This document shows, one piece after another, positions 26,713 through 35,364 of a DNA stretch of 64,000 bases. The translations under genes were made by a program, and so were the position numbers. Below the pieces are notes generated by a model that saw only the letters and a list, made by a program, of their open reading frames with translations, searched no databases and had not been told where the DNA came from. Within the stretch, counting starts at the first letter, position 1. Every line of letters begins with the position of its first letter. This DNA is from Rippkaea orientalis PCC 8801 (GTDB lineage Bacteria; Cyanobacteriota; Cyanobacteriia; Cyanobacteriales; Microcystaceae), in contig NC_011726.1 in NCBI RefSeq assembly GCF_000021805.1, forward strand, positions 2,232,001 to 2,296,000, given 5' to 3'.

Positions 26713-28152
26713 ATGTTGATTATGCGATCGCTCTCTATCCCCTCTTTTTCTCTAACAGTCCTCCTCCTGCTGATCGGTTGGGGGTTAATTGGTTGTAGCG
26801 ATCGCCTAGAGGCATCCCAACCCTTCAGGGAAACGACCCCTCAACCAGTAGTAACGAGTAAACTAGCAGAAGTTGCTCCCCCGTCGAGTATCCAAGAGTT
26901 ACGCCAAGCTTTAGACCAATATGAACCTCAAGTAAACATTATTAGTCCCCAAAAAGCTCAGGTTTTCTCAGAAACCAGTGTTGCTGTCAAGCTAGAAGTC
27001 AAAGACTATCCTCTCTTCAAAGATCCTGACCTAGCCATGGGTCCCCATCTCCATCTAATTTTGGATAATAATCCCTATCAAGCGGTCTATAGCGTCGATG
27101 AACCGATTATTTTAGAGAATTTAACCCCAGGAACCCATACCTTACGGGTGTTTGCCTCTCGTCCTTGGCATGAAAGCTTTAAAAATGATGGAGCCTATGA
27201 CCAGACAAACTTTCATATTTTGACAAAAACGGAAGATAATGCCCCTGAACCATCCCTTCCTCTATTGACCTACAGTCGTCCCAATGGTCAGTATGGAGCC
27301 GAACCAATCATGTTAGATTTCTATTTAACCAATGCTCCCTTGCACCAGGTAGCCCAAGCAAGTAACGATGATTCGGTGGCTGATTGGCGTATTCGGGCAA
27401 CCATTAACGGGGAAAGCTTTTTACTCGATACTTGGCAACCTATCTATCTGACGGGGTTTCAAGAAGGCAATAATTGGGTTCAGTTGGAATTTATCGATGA
27501 ACAGGGCGATCGCGTCAATAATGCCTTTAATAACACGGTTCGGGTCATTACCTACGAACCCAAGGGTCAAGATACTCTCTCTAAACTCGTTCGGGGAGAA
27601 CTTTCTAGTCAAATGGCTCGCGCGATGGTTGATCCCAACTATACAGCCGAATTAACTCCTACCCCAACGGTAGAAACTGAAGTCACCTCGGAAGAAACCT
27701 CTGATACGGCTGAATCCGAACCTATTATTAATGAAGAAGTGCCAACAACTGAGACTCAATCAGAACTTACCGTTGAAGAAAGTTTGACCCCAGAAGCAGA
27801 AGAAACACAAGAGCTAAACACTGAAATGGTTCCAGAGGAAACCGTTGTTATTCCTGACTCTTTACCCTTACCTGAAGCAGAAACCGTAGAGCCAGAAAGC
27901 TTGTCTGAGAAGGTTGATCAAGGATCAGAAGAGATGGTATCCCAAGAAACAGAACCCTCTGCTGCTCAAGAAATGGTTCCGCCAATTATTGAGGAAAACT
28001 CCGCGATTAGTGAGTCAGAAAGTTTACCAGAAACAACCAGTTCTTCTAATGAAAAACCTGCACAAAATCTCTTTAATTCGTTTAAAAAATTGATTAATTT
28101 TGATCAAATTTTTCAAACCCTTGAAAGCTTGAAAACAACTATAGGTTTTTAA
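26713..28152 (+). CDS. Predicted lipoprotein with Glu/Thr-rich C-terminal region
   Basis: This 479-residue protein starts with a lipoprotein signal (LTVLLLLIGWGLIGC, lipobox cysteine at about residue 28). Residues 60-300 are two beta-rich parts with an Ig-like look (PQVNIISPQKAQVFSETSVAVKLEVKDY; TPGTHTLRVFASRPWHES). Residues 310-450 are a low-complexity stretch of Glu, Thr, Ser and Pro. A short amphipathic helix with LFNSFKKLINFDQIFQTLE closes the chain. No enzyme motif is seen. Possibly an envelope structural protein; no family recognised. An ATG at 26722 is an alternative start. Confidence 0.65.
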   Translation: MLIMRSLSIPSFSLTVLLLLIGWGLIGCSDRLEASQPFRETTPQPVVTSKLAEVAPPSSIQELRQALDQYEPQVNIISPQKAQVFSETSVAVKLEVKDYPLFKDPDLAMGPHLHLILDNNPYQAVYSVDEPIILENLTPGTHTLRVFASRPWHESFKNDGAYDQTNFHILTKTEDNAPEPSLPLLTYSRPNGQYGAEPIMLDFYLTNAPLHQVAQASNDDSVADWRIRATINGESFLLDTWQPIYLTGFQEGNNWVQLEFIDEQGDRVNNAFNNTVRVITYEPKGQDTLSKLVRGELSSQMARAMVDPNYTAELTPTPTVETEVTSEETSDTAESEPIINEEVPTTETQSELTVEESLTPEAEETQELNTEMVPEETVVIPDSLPLPEAETVEPESLSEKVDQGSEEMVSQETEPSAAQEMVPPIIEENSAISESESLPETTSSSNEKPAQNLFNSFKKLINFDQIFQTLESLKTTIGF

Positions 28153-28216
28153 AAACTATTTTCTCCTATCTGGAATCAGAGGCGAAAAATTCAATCAATG
28201 ATTAGTTAAAAGTCCT

Positions 28217-28347
28217 GTAAGTAGGTCGGCATAATTAACGTCAAAATAAAAAAGATTGTAGTAAGGGCCTTAGCCCAGATTTTGCAATACTTTGAAGCTC
28301 TAAAGAGCTTACTACAAACCTTCGTTTATTTATGCCGACCTACTTAC
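28217..28347. mobile_element. 131-bp MITE-like palindromic element
   Basis: Perfect 18-bp inverted terminal repeats (GTAAGTAGGTCGGCATAA at 28217-28234 and its complement at 28330-28347) enclose a second, inner inverted pair GTAGTAAG/CTTACTAC (28258-28265 and 28308-28315). The inner unit with gggccttagccc resembles short palindromes spread widely in cyanobacterial genomes. There is no coding capacity. A direct duplication at the edges is not obvious. It lies immediately next to the tnpB element. Confidence 0.7.
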
Positions 28348-28390
28348 CTCTACATGGCACTCCAGAATATTAATAAGCGTAGGTTGACAC

Positions 28391-28414
28391 TCCCTCGCCG
28401 TAGAACGGCGGGGA
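28391..28414. repeat. Right-end hairpin of the tnpB element
   Basis: TCCC-T-CGCCG, loop TAGAA, CGGCG-GGGA forms a strong hairpin with one bulged T just beyond the 3' end of tnpB. IS200/IS605 elements carry such subterminal hairpins, and the same zone encodes the 3' part of the reRNA/omega RNA that guides TnpB. The boundary itself cannot be fixed from one copy. Confidence 0.55.
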
Positions 28415-28422
28415 TTCTTGGT

Positions 28423-29628
28423 TCACTGACTCAACTTGTCTTGACAGGTATTGCTACCAACCAAGATAGAGGTCGAATCTCCCCAAGCGTTTAGGTCTTC
28501 CGACCAGCTTCCGATATGCCCTATCGTAGCTTTTTTGAGTATATTCAATGCTGCCATTGTATCTCTATCTTCACAGTATCCACAAGAACAAATGTGAGTC
28601 CTAACTGATAAAGATTTCTTGATTAATTGGCCACAATTAAAGCATTCTTGACTGGTGTAGGCAGGATTTACGGCAATAGTTAATCGCCCATATTTAACCC
28701 CAAAATACTCAATCCATTTTCTTAATTTTGACCAACCCGCATCATTAATACTCTTGGCTAGTTTCTTGTTATGCACAAGGTTTTTGACTTTTAAATCTTC
28801 ATAGGCGATCAAGTCGTTTGACTGAATTAAACGGAGTGCTAATCTTTTAGCAAACTCTTCTCGTTGCCTACTTACTTTTAAATGTCCCTTGGCGTATTGT
28901 CTTCTAGCTTTAATGTAGTTGTTAGACTGCTTTTTACCTCTCTTAAACTTCTTAGATTTTCTTCTATTAAGTTTATTAAGGCGTTTTTCTGCTTGGCGAT
29001 AATACCTAGGAGGTTCTACCATATTATTATCACTATCAGCGTAGAGATATTTTAATCCCATATCTAAACCTACACATTTTCTAGTAGGTTCTAAGCTCGG
29101 AGTGATATCTCTTATGTCAAGTTTTAACAATAACTGCACAAAATACCCATCAGCCCGTTTAACAATTCTTACTCGTTGAATCTGCCATTCTTGAAAATAA
29201 AATAGATCTCGACTACCGATTAGCTTTAATTCTCCAATGTTTTTACCATCAGTGAAAGTTATTTTCTTAGCGTCTCGATTCAGTTTCCATCCTGATTTTT
29301 TAAACTCAACAGAATGAGTTCGTTTAGAGTATTTAGGGTATCCTTTTTTACCAGGAATATTAATCTTGCAGTTATTGTAGAACGCCAAAATTGCAGTCCA
29401 GGTTCTTTCGCAAGCCTGTTGACAAGCCGTAGAGTTAAGCTCTTTAACAAAAGAATATTCACTTCTTAATTCAGTGGTATATTTATAGATATCCTTTTGT
29501 CCTACGCCTTTGTTATCTTCCCAATATCTAAGGCATTTGTTTCGCACAAATTGAACTGTATGAATAGCCTCATCAATGGCTTGATACTGGTGTTGCTTAC
29601 CTTTTAACTTGTACTCTAAGATGAACAT
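28423..29628 (-). CDS. tnpB: TnpB RNA-guided nuclease (IS200/IS605 family), solo
   Basis: This 401-residue protein has the RuvC-like catalytic residues in place: Asp189 (VGLDMG), Glu277 (AYEDLKV) and Asp356 (CEDRDTMAALNI). The zinc finger CxxC...CxC near residues 330-350 (CFNCGQ, HICSCGYC) is intact. No tnpA transposase is adjacent, so this is an IS1341-type solo element. TnpB cuts DNA guided by an RNA overlapping its 3' end, favouring retention of the element. All catalytic residues are present, so it may be active. Flanking hairpins at 28391-28414 and about 29698-29724 mark the ends. Compare the much more derived, inactive Cas12k at 52684. Confidence 0.92.
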   Translation of the reverse strand: MFILEYKLKGKQHQYQAIDEAIHTVQFVRNKCLRYWEDNKGVGQKDIYKYTTELRSEYSFVKELNSTACQQACERTWTAILAFYNNCKINIPGKKGYPKYSKRTHSVEFKKSGWKLNRDAKKITFTDGKNIGELKLIGSRDLFYFQEWQIQRVRIVKRADGYFVQLLLKLDIRDITPSLEPTRKCVGLDMGLKYLYADSDNNMVEPPRYYRQAEKRLNKLNRRKSKKFKRGKKQSNNYIKARRQYAKGHLKVSRQREEFAKRLALRLIQSNDLIAYEDLKVKNLVHNKKLAKSINDAGWSKLRKWIEYFGVKYGRLTIAVNPAYTSQECFNCGQLIKKSLSVRTHICSCGYCEDRDTMAALNILKKATIGHIGSWSEDLNAWGDSTSILVGSNTCQDKLSQ

Positions 29629-29697
29629 CTTGCGTTATCGACCCACTACGCAAACTATTCTAATATACCTAAATCAGATTCAGCTACTATCCCACAA

Positions 29698-29724
29698 AAG
29701 CCGTCGGTTAAGGACGGGGCTTTA
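29698..29724. repeat. Left-end hairpin of the tnpB element
   Basis: AAGCCGTC...GACGGGGCTT forms a hairpin upstream of tnpB. The arms read AAGCC and GGCTT with CGTC/GACG inside them. Such palindromes are recognised by the Y1 transposase in trans. The remaining intergenic DNA up to 29850 is AT-rich with nothing recognised. Confidence 0.5.
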
Positions 29725-29851
29725 AACCCAAATTTTCGGTAAAGTTACTTGATTGATTCAAATATTAAAATAGAATTTTAACCTAGTATAAGTTTAAATT
29801 ATATTTTTGAAAGACTTAAAGCAACCCTAGGGTTTTAACTTTTTTTAAAAC

Positions 29852-29884
29852 AGCGATCGCCTGTGTCCAACACAGGCGATCGCT
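29852..29884. terminator. 15-bp stem-loop terminator of lexA, with two HIP1 cores
   Basis: Perfect arms AGCGATCGCCTGTGT (29852-29866) and its complement (29870-29884) with loop CCA. On the minus strand it lies 6 bp after the lexA stop and is followed by GTTTT. Each arm contains GCGATCGC, so a HIP1 pair forms the base of the stem. Confidence 0.65.
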
Positions 29885-29890
29885 ATTAGC

Positions 29891-30493
29891 TTAATAGCCT
29901 CGCCAAACTCCGATTAATATCCCTTGGATAGTCACTTGGTCGGCACTGACTCTAATCGGTTGATATCGAGCGTTAGACGCTTGAAGGATGACCATTTCTC
30001 CTTCTTGATAGAAACGTTTTAGGGTGGTTCCGAGTCCAGCGACAATCGCGGCAACAATGTCTCCCTCTTTGGGGCGTTCATCCCCCGATAGGGTACGCAT
30101 AATCGCCACATCCCCTTCAGCGATGTAATCTTCGATCATGCTATCTCCGGTGACTCGCAGCGCGTAGCAATTTTTCTGTTCAGTGATTTTGGTTAAATCT
30201 AGCTTAGTTTTTTCGTCGGTAAAGGGTTCCACTAAACCCCCCGCCGCGATCGCGCCTAAAACGGGGATTCCTTTGGGTTTAGGTCGTAAAATGCGAATGG
30301 TTCGGGCTTTGCCTTCTATCCAATCGATATACCCTTTATTTCGCAAGCGTTCTAGACGACTTTGCACGGGGGCTGGCGATCGCAGATTCATCGCATACAT
30401 CATCTGGCGGATTGAAGGAGCATGTTGAGTTTGGTCAATATACTCAACTAACCAGTCAAAAAGTTCTTGTTGGGCGGGCGTTAAGGATTCCAT
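29891..30493 (-). CDS. lexA: LexA-type repressor, apparently self-cleavable
   Basis: From the ATG at 30493 the protein has 200 residues, like other LexA proteins. The N-terminal winged helix (PAQQELFDWLVEYIDQTQHAPSIRQMMYAMNL) is normal. The autocleavage pair Ala84-Gly85 (GAIAAGGLVE), Ser118 (GDSMIE) and Lys159 (GTTLKRF) are all present. That differs from cyanobacterial LexA proteins such as that of Synechocystis 6803, reported to lack cleavage residues. It may govern a DNA-damage response or another regulon. An upstream ATG at 30577 would add 28 residues of non-LexA sequence and is disfavoured. Confidence 0.88.
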   Translation of the reverse strand: MESLTPAQQELFDWLVEYIDQTQHAPSIRQMMYAMNLRSPAPVQSRLERLRNKGYIDWIEGKARTIRILRPKPKGIPVLGAIAAGGLVEPFTDEKTKLDLTKITEQKNCYALRVTGDSMIEDYIAEGDVAIMRTLSGDERPKEGDIVAAIVAGLGTTLKRFYQEGEMVILQASNARYQPIRVSADQVTIQGILIGVWRGY

Positions 30494-30562
30494 GATGTTT
30501 GATTTAGAACAAAATAAAGCTATCCTTGGATAAGAGATCCTAGGGATTCTTGATCGAACATA

Positions 30563-30575
30563 AGTACTATGATAC
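30563..30575. promoter_or_regulatory. Possible LexA box upstream of lexA
   Basis: AGTACTATGATAC resembles the cyanobacterial LexA box (RGTAC-4 nt-GTWC type) with one or two mismatches, and lies between lexA and miaE. Its position would allow autoregulation. The match is imperfect and could be chance. Confidence 0.3.
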
Positions 30576-30694
30576 ACCTATTTTATAATGTTACTCAAAA
30601 ATCTAGACTAAAACTCTCCCTCAAAACTTAGATTATTTGTACTATTGTGTTAAGTTCAATCAAAATTACTCTATTCTGACTCAATAATTAACCA

Positions 30695-31291
30695 ATGTCT
30701 CCTAGACCAGCGACCATTAATATTCTAAAAAATTGTACACAAGAAGGTTGGATCGAACAAGCGATCGCCAATTTAGACACGATTTTACTCGATCATTCTC
30801 ACTGTGAAAGAAAAGCAGCCGGAGTTGCTTTGAACTTGATGTTTCGTTATCCTTCGAGTCATGCTTTAGTGCGAAAATTAACGGTGATTGCCCAAGAAGA
30901 ATTAGACCATTTTGAACAAGTTAACCAATGGTTAGACCGACGAAATATTGCTTTAACTGCCCTTACGCCGCCGCCCTATGGAAAGAAATTAAGCCAAGAA
31001 ATTAGACCTAATGAACCCCATCGTTTACTAGATTCTTTATTAGTTTCTGCCTTAATTGAAGCGCGATCCCATGAAAGATTAGGATTATTAGGTGAACATT
31101 GTCCTGATATTGAATTAGCCAAATTTTATCGAGGACTAATGGCATCAGAAGCCCGGCATTATGGAGTATACTGGGTACTAGCGGATACTTATTTTAAGAG
31201 AGATATCGTTGAACAAAGATTAGAGGAATTATCAATGGTTGAAAGTGAGATTTTATCCACTTTACATCCTGAACCTAGAATCCATAGTTAA
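30695..31291 (+). CDS. miaE: MiaE-type tRNA-(ms2io6A)-hydroxylase
   Basis: This 198-residue ferritin-like protein carries paired ExxH di-iron motifs: HSHCERKAAGVAL and EELDHF, later SARSHERLGLLGEHC-like and MASEARHYGVYW. It matches MiaE, which hydroxylates the isopentenyl side chain of ms2i6A at tRNA position 37. The ATG at 30695 lies 200 bp from lexA on the opposite strand. The assignment rests on the four-helix di-iron motif layout and length. Confidence 0.82.
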   Translation: MSPRPATINILKNCTQEGWIEQAIANLDTILLDHSHCERKAAGVALNLMFRYPSSHALVRKLTVIAQEELDHFEQVNQWLDRRNIALTALTPPPYGKKLSQEIRPNEPHRLLDSLLVSALIEARSHERLGLLGEHCPDIELAKFYRGLMASEARHYGVYWVLADTYFKRDIVEQRLEELSMVESEILSTLHPEPRIHS

Positions 31292-31363
31292 GGTGAATTT
31301 CAATAATTGGAAGCGAACCCTTGAAATGATCAAGGGTTCAATGAAGTTGAATAAAATTTTTGT

Positions 31364-31813
31364 CTATTCGTACAGCCAAGGAGTCATCGTTGGTTGCCAA
31401 GAAGCTAATTCTTCACTACTAAACCAAAGATTAATCTCTGTTTGGGCAGTTTCAATGGCATCAGACCCATGAATTAAATTGCGTCCCACACTCACCCCAT
31501 AATCACCGCGAATGGTTCCAGGTTCTGCCGTTAAGGGGTTAGTAGCCCCGATCAATTTTCTGGCAGAGGCTACCACACCGTCTCCTTCCCAAACCATCGC
31601 TACCACAGGGGAAGAAGAGATAAATTCGACTAAACCTTTAAAAAAGGGGCGTTCTTTGTGGACATCATAGTGTTTTTCCGCCAATTCCTTTGAGACTTGC
31701 ATTAGCTTCATGCCCACAAGGGTAAACCCTTTAGCTTCAAAACGACTAATGACTTCGCCGACTAAACCGCGTTGTACTCCGTCTGGTTTGATCATGATAA
31801 ATGTGCGTTCCAA
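31364..31813 (-). CDS. ndk: Nucleoside diphosphate kinase
   Basis: This is a 149-residue enzyme with the full family pattern: [31 protein letters not shown], and the active-site His115 in NLIHGSDA. It transfers the gamma phosphate of ATP to nucleoside diphosphates by a phosphohistidine intermediate. It is an ordinary single gene on the minus strand. Confidence 0.96.
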   Translation of the reverse strand: MERTFIMIKPDGVQRGLVGEVISRFEAKGFTLVGMKLMQVSKELAEKHYDVHKERPFFKGLVEFISSSPVVAMVWEGDGVVASARKLIGATNPLTAEPGTIRGDYGVSVGRNLIHGSDAIETAQTEINLWFSSEELASWQPTMTPWLYE

Positions 31814-31884
31814 GGGTAACTCCTTTGTTGTTGCTGACCGATTGAGGATATCGATAAAATCCCTTCATTAGTTTACCGAGAAAA

Positions 31885-31953
31885 GGGGTCTAAAGCCTCG
31901 CCCTTTTAGGGCGACTTTGTGCTAAAATTGGTTCGGTTGAAATACCAGACCCC
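31885..31953. repeat. Short inverted-repeat element with internal hairpin
   Basis: GGGGTCT (31885-31891) and AGACCCC (31947-31953) flank a TCGCCC-TTTTA-GGGCGA hairpin (31898-31914). A second small palindrome CTAGGCAATCCTAG lies near 31968. The unit resembles an end fragment of an IS200/IS605 or palindrome-associated element, but no transposase is present. The rest of the 250-bp gap to 32064 shows nothing clear. Confidence 0.4.
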
Positions 31954-32064
31954 CTACTGCGTAGACTAGGCAATCCTAGAGGCAAAGCATTCCGAAAAGG
32001 TCAAAACTAAGACCCTGTGGTAGCGAAAACACAGTAAAAAGAGCTTTAATTAGTAGGTTAAAGA

Positions 32065-32406
32065 ATGATGAAAACAAGTTTCATAATCGCCCTTGGTTTA
32101 GCTACCTTAATCACTAGCTTGCCTAGAATAGCAGAAGCTAGACCTACTCAAATCATCAGAAATTCCAATCCAGGCATTTTTAGAACAATTATTCCTGCTA
32201 ACACAGTTATAGGGGGACGAAGTGATAGAGGATATCACCATTATGAAAGACAATCGAATTATAACTATAGCAGATCTTATAATTACGAAAGGCAAGGAAA
32301 TTATGGTGATCAAGGGTACTATTATCGAGTTAGACAAGGGGGTTACTATTCGAGGGAACACATTATTTTTGATCAAGGCGGTAGAAGAACTTGTGTCAAT
32401 TGTTAA
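32065..32406 (+). CDS. Small exported Tyr/Arg/Gly-rich protein
   Basis: This 113-residue protein has a signal peptide (SFIIALGLATLITSLPRIAEA). The mature chain has many Tyr, Arg, Gly and His residues (RGYHHYERQSNYNYSRSYNYERQGNYGDQGYYY) and two Cys near the end (TCVNC). It may be a surface or matrix protein; no family is recognised. Confidence 0.6.
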   Translation: MMKTSFIIALGLATLITSLPRIAEARPTQIIRNSNPGIFRTIIPANTVIGGRSDRGYHHYERQSNYNYSRSYNYERQGNYGDQGYYYRVRQGGYYSREHIIFDQGGRRTCVNC

Positions 32407-32539
32407 AAGCTTGAACTCTCCTGTTTCTCTCAATCTTACGAAATACAGAAAACTTCATAGAGGTCAGTCCTAATCTGATTGAAGATTTTCTGTATACTAA
32501 AAAGTAACTTACAAAGCACTAACTTTAAAATTTAACCTG

Positions 32540-34282
32540 ATGTTAGGAGTCAAAAGAAAAAAGAAATCCTCTAAAAAAGAAAAAACCGACTTAACCACAG
32601 ATCTTAAAGCAAGATTAGCCAAAAAACGCCAGGCTAAAGAAGCTCGACAAAAGCTAATAGGTTTGATTACTTTGTCACTATTTTTAGCGATTATGGTCAG
32701 TATTCCTGTGGGGTTAACGGCTGGACTGAAACCAGGCATAGCTGTTGCTGGGATAATTCCGACATTTATCCTCAGTTACCATTACCCACGAAAAGCCCTA
32801 TGGCTATTCCTCATTTATATGCCTTTTAGTGGGACAGTAACCTACTGGATTGGGGGAGGAAATGCTTTATTCCAGATTTCCAAAGACGCCTTTTATATTC
32901 CGGCGTTGTTAGGTTTAATACAAGAGTGTCGTCGCAAAAGAAAACCCATTTTTGTGGTTAAGGAATTAAAGTATACTTTAGGCCTAATTTTGTTGTTTTC
33001 ATTAGTGGTTCTTGTCGTCGTTAATGGAATGAATCAGTTTCTTCCTGAGTGTAGTTCTTTGAGTGAATATGACAAATTTTTACGCGATGCCAATGGAGAG
33101 TTAATTTTAAACAACGGAGTTGTAATCACTAGACCCTGTAAAAACGGAATGCCCTTTTTACAAGGGTTAATGGGGTTAAAGGTTTTACTAGGGTATGTTC
33201 CCTTGATGTTTTGTGCTTTTTATTTGATTGACGATAAACAGAAGCTACTGGCTTTAGGGCGACTTCTAGTAGTTATAGCCATTATCTGTTGTGTTCTTGG
33301 ATTAGCGCAATATTGGATGTTAAAAACCGGAAGATGTCAAGGAACCAATCATTTAAGTGGTGAACAATTATTTAAACCTCGTTTAGATGCCAAATGTTTA
33401 GTAGGAGGGTCACTCCTTTATAGTCCCAGTCAAGGACAAATTCGACTGCCTGGAACCTTTGTTTCTCCCTGGCATTGGTCATGGTTTTTAGTAGGAAATG
33501 CGGCTATTTCATTCACAACAGCTTTTAGCGATCCTTCCTTTTTTTGGCGAAACTGTGGATTAGTTAGCATGGGATTAGTATTTATGAATGCCGTTATTTG
33601 TGGTCAACGATTAGCCTTTGGAGCCGTCCCAGGAATTATCTTGATTTTAATGGTTTTAACAGGTCAAATTGCCAACTTAAAACGCTTTATTCCTGTTGCT
33701 GCTGGATTATCTGTTGTTTTATTTGTGGGATTTTCTTTTATTAATCCAGATTTCGTTCAAGAAAGAATTGATAGTTTCGTTGGTCGTTGGAATAATGCTC
33801 CTCCCCAAGCATTTATTCAAGAGCAAATTGCCTTTTCTGCTGAACAACAAAGAGGGTTTTTAGGAAATGGCTTAGGTAAAGCCACTAACTCTGCTCGCAT
33901 TTTCGGAGAAACTTCTTTAGTAGAAACCTATCATCCTAAGCTTTTATTTGAAATCGGTTACGGTGGATTAATCTGTTTTATGATATTTATTACCCATCTA
34001 ACGTTTCTTACCTTTAAAGCTTATCGGTCTTTAAAAGATAAAGTATTAAGTCGATTTGCCTCTGGTTTTTGGGTCTTTATGTTGATTATTGGGTATTTTC
34101 CCTATTGGTATCCCTTAGATACTGATCCAGTTTGTGTTTACTATTGGTTGTTTGCAGGAATTATTTTCAAATCAGTTGAGATCGATAAAACAGAACAGAA
34201 AAAGTTGCAAGAGGAAAAAGCTGCTGAGGCTGCTAATAAAAAACCTCTTAAAACCAGTCGAAGTAGTCCTTCAATAGCCTAA
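32540..34282 (+). CDS. O-antigen-ligase-like polysaccharide protein (HpsL-like)
   Basis: This 580-residue protein starts with a basic cytosolic region (KRKKKSSKKEKTD...) and then about ten membrane spans. The large periplasmic loop near residues 165-190 and the block SPWHWSWFLVGNAAISF fit the Wzy/WaaL superfamily. The basic N-terminus and the glycosyltransferases that follow resemble HpsL of the hormogonium polysaccharide locus in filamentous cyanobacteria. It probably polymerises or ligates an exopolysaccharide. The HpsL name is from recollection of family layout and is not proven. Confidence 0.7.
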   Translation: MLGVKRKKKSSKKEKTDLTTDLKARLAKKRQAKEARQKLIGLITLSLFLAIMVSIPVGLTAGLKPGIAVAGIIPTFILSYHYPRKALWLFLIYMPFSGTVTYWIGGGNALFQISKDAFYIPALLGLIQECRRKRKPIFVVKELKYTLGLILLFSLVVLVVVNGMNQFLPECSSLSEYDKFLRDANGELILNNGVVITRPCKNGMPFLQGLMGLKVLLGYVPLMFCAFYLIDDKQKLLALGRLLVVIAIICCVLGLAQYWMLKTGRCQGTNHLSGEQLFKPRLDAKCLVGGSLLYSPSQGQIRLPGTFVSPWHWSWFLVGNAAISFTTAFSDPSFFWRNCGLVSMGLVFMNAVICGQRLAFGAVPGIILILMVLTGQIANLKRFIPVAAGLSVVLFVGFSFINPDFVQERIDSFVGRWNNAPPQAFIQEQIAFSAEQQRGFLGNGLGKATNSARIFGETSLVETYHPKLLFEIGYGGLICFMIFITHLTFLTFKAYRSLKDKVLSRFASGFWVFMLIIGYFPYWYPLDTDPVCVYYWLFAGIIFKSVEIDKTEQKKLQEEKAAEAANKKPLKTSRSSPSIA

Positions 34283-34294
34283 ATTCAGTTATCT

Positions 34295-35290
34295 ATGAAT
34301 TACCCTTCAATTTCTGTTATTATTCCTACCTATAGACGAGAAGAGCCTCTCAAAGATACCCTTGAGGATCTTCTTAAGCAAGATTATCCTAATTTTGAGA
34401 TCTTGGTTATTGATCAAACCCCAACCCATCAGCCTAATATTCAAACCTATTTAGAAGAACTCACTAAGGCTGAAAAAATTGCTTGGTTTCGGGTTGATTG
34501 GGCGAGTTTACCGGGAGCAAGAAATTACGGCGTTCGACGCGCTAAAGGGGATATTATTCTGTTCATTGACGATGACGTTCAATTACCTCCAGGTTATTTA
34601 TTAGCTCATGGACGAATTTATCAAGAAAAACCCGAAGTAGGAGCCGTTGCTGGACGGGTATTAGATAGGATGAAACTCTCTGATTCTCAAAAAATTAGTC
34701 CTAATAATTCCCCCTACAGTTTAGCGTTTTTGCCACCAGAAGCAATGGACCCCGGAATTGCGTGGTATTATATCGATTTAGTCCACACAACTCAACCCCA
34801 ACAAGTCATTTCAACACGGGGTTGTAATATGTCTTTTCGACGTGAAATCTTTAGTCAACATAATATTTGGTTTGATGAAAGATTTAGAGGTAGTGCTGTT
34901 CGAGAAGAGTCTGATTTTTGCTTGCGACTTCGAGAAACAGGTTATCAAATTTGGTATGATCCAGAAGCTTATTTAGTTCATTTAGGAGAAGAAACAGGAG
35001 GCTGTCATGACATTAGCACCAAATCTTTGAAATACCAAGTTACTTTTTATCATAATCACTTTCTGATGGCTCTCAAAAATTTAACATTAAATGAACAATT
35101 GCGGCTATATGCTAAACTATTTGACTGTCATGTCTTGGGTAATCCTCCTTGTAATAAAAGCGGTTCACCTATCAAAATTCTAGTGCGTGGACTTTTTTAT
35201 AATCTCGGTTTTATTGATGCTTTAAAGACGGTGGTTCAATCCAAGTGGAATCGTGGACAGAAGTATAGCCAACAAGATAATTATAGTTAA
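34295..35290 (+). CDS. GT2 glycosyltransferase (HpsN-like)
   Basis: This 331-residue protein is a GT-A enzyme with ISVIIPTYRREEPLKDTLEDLLKQ at the start, DDD at 92-94 (FIDDDVQLP) as the metal-binding site, and a second acidic patch EESDFCLRLRETGYQIWYDPEAYLVHLG. It starts 12 bp after the HpsL-like gene and is likely cotranscribed. The acceptor is unknown. Cyanobacterial clusters in this order name it HpsN. Confidence 0.82.
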   Translation: MNYPSISVIIPTYRREEPLKDTLEDLLKQDYPNFEILVIDQTPTHQPNIQTYLEELTKAEKIAWFRVDWASLPGARNYGVRRAKGDIILFIDDDVQLPPGYLLAHGRIYQEKPEVGAVAGRVLDRMKLSDSQKISPNNSPYSLAFLPPEAMDPGIAWYYIDLVHTTQPQQVISTRGCNMSFRREIFSQHNIWFDERFRGSAVREESDFCLRLRETGYQIWYDPEAYLVHLGEETGGCHDISTKSLKYQVTFYHNHFLMALKNLTLNEQLRLYAKLFDCHVLGNPPCNKSGSPIKILVRGLFYNLGFIDALKTVVQSKWNRGQKYSQQDNYS

Positions 35291-35364
35291 GGTTCTTCTC
35301 TATAAATTTATCTAGAAATTAGATAATTGTCATTATAGTTTAGTTCATAATTGGTAAAAAATTG

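Noticed and set aside
28282-28494. 70-codon frame over the MITE and tnpB end
   Set aside because: It runs through palindromic non-coding DNA and the antisense of tnpB.
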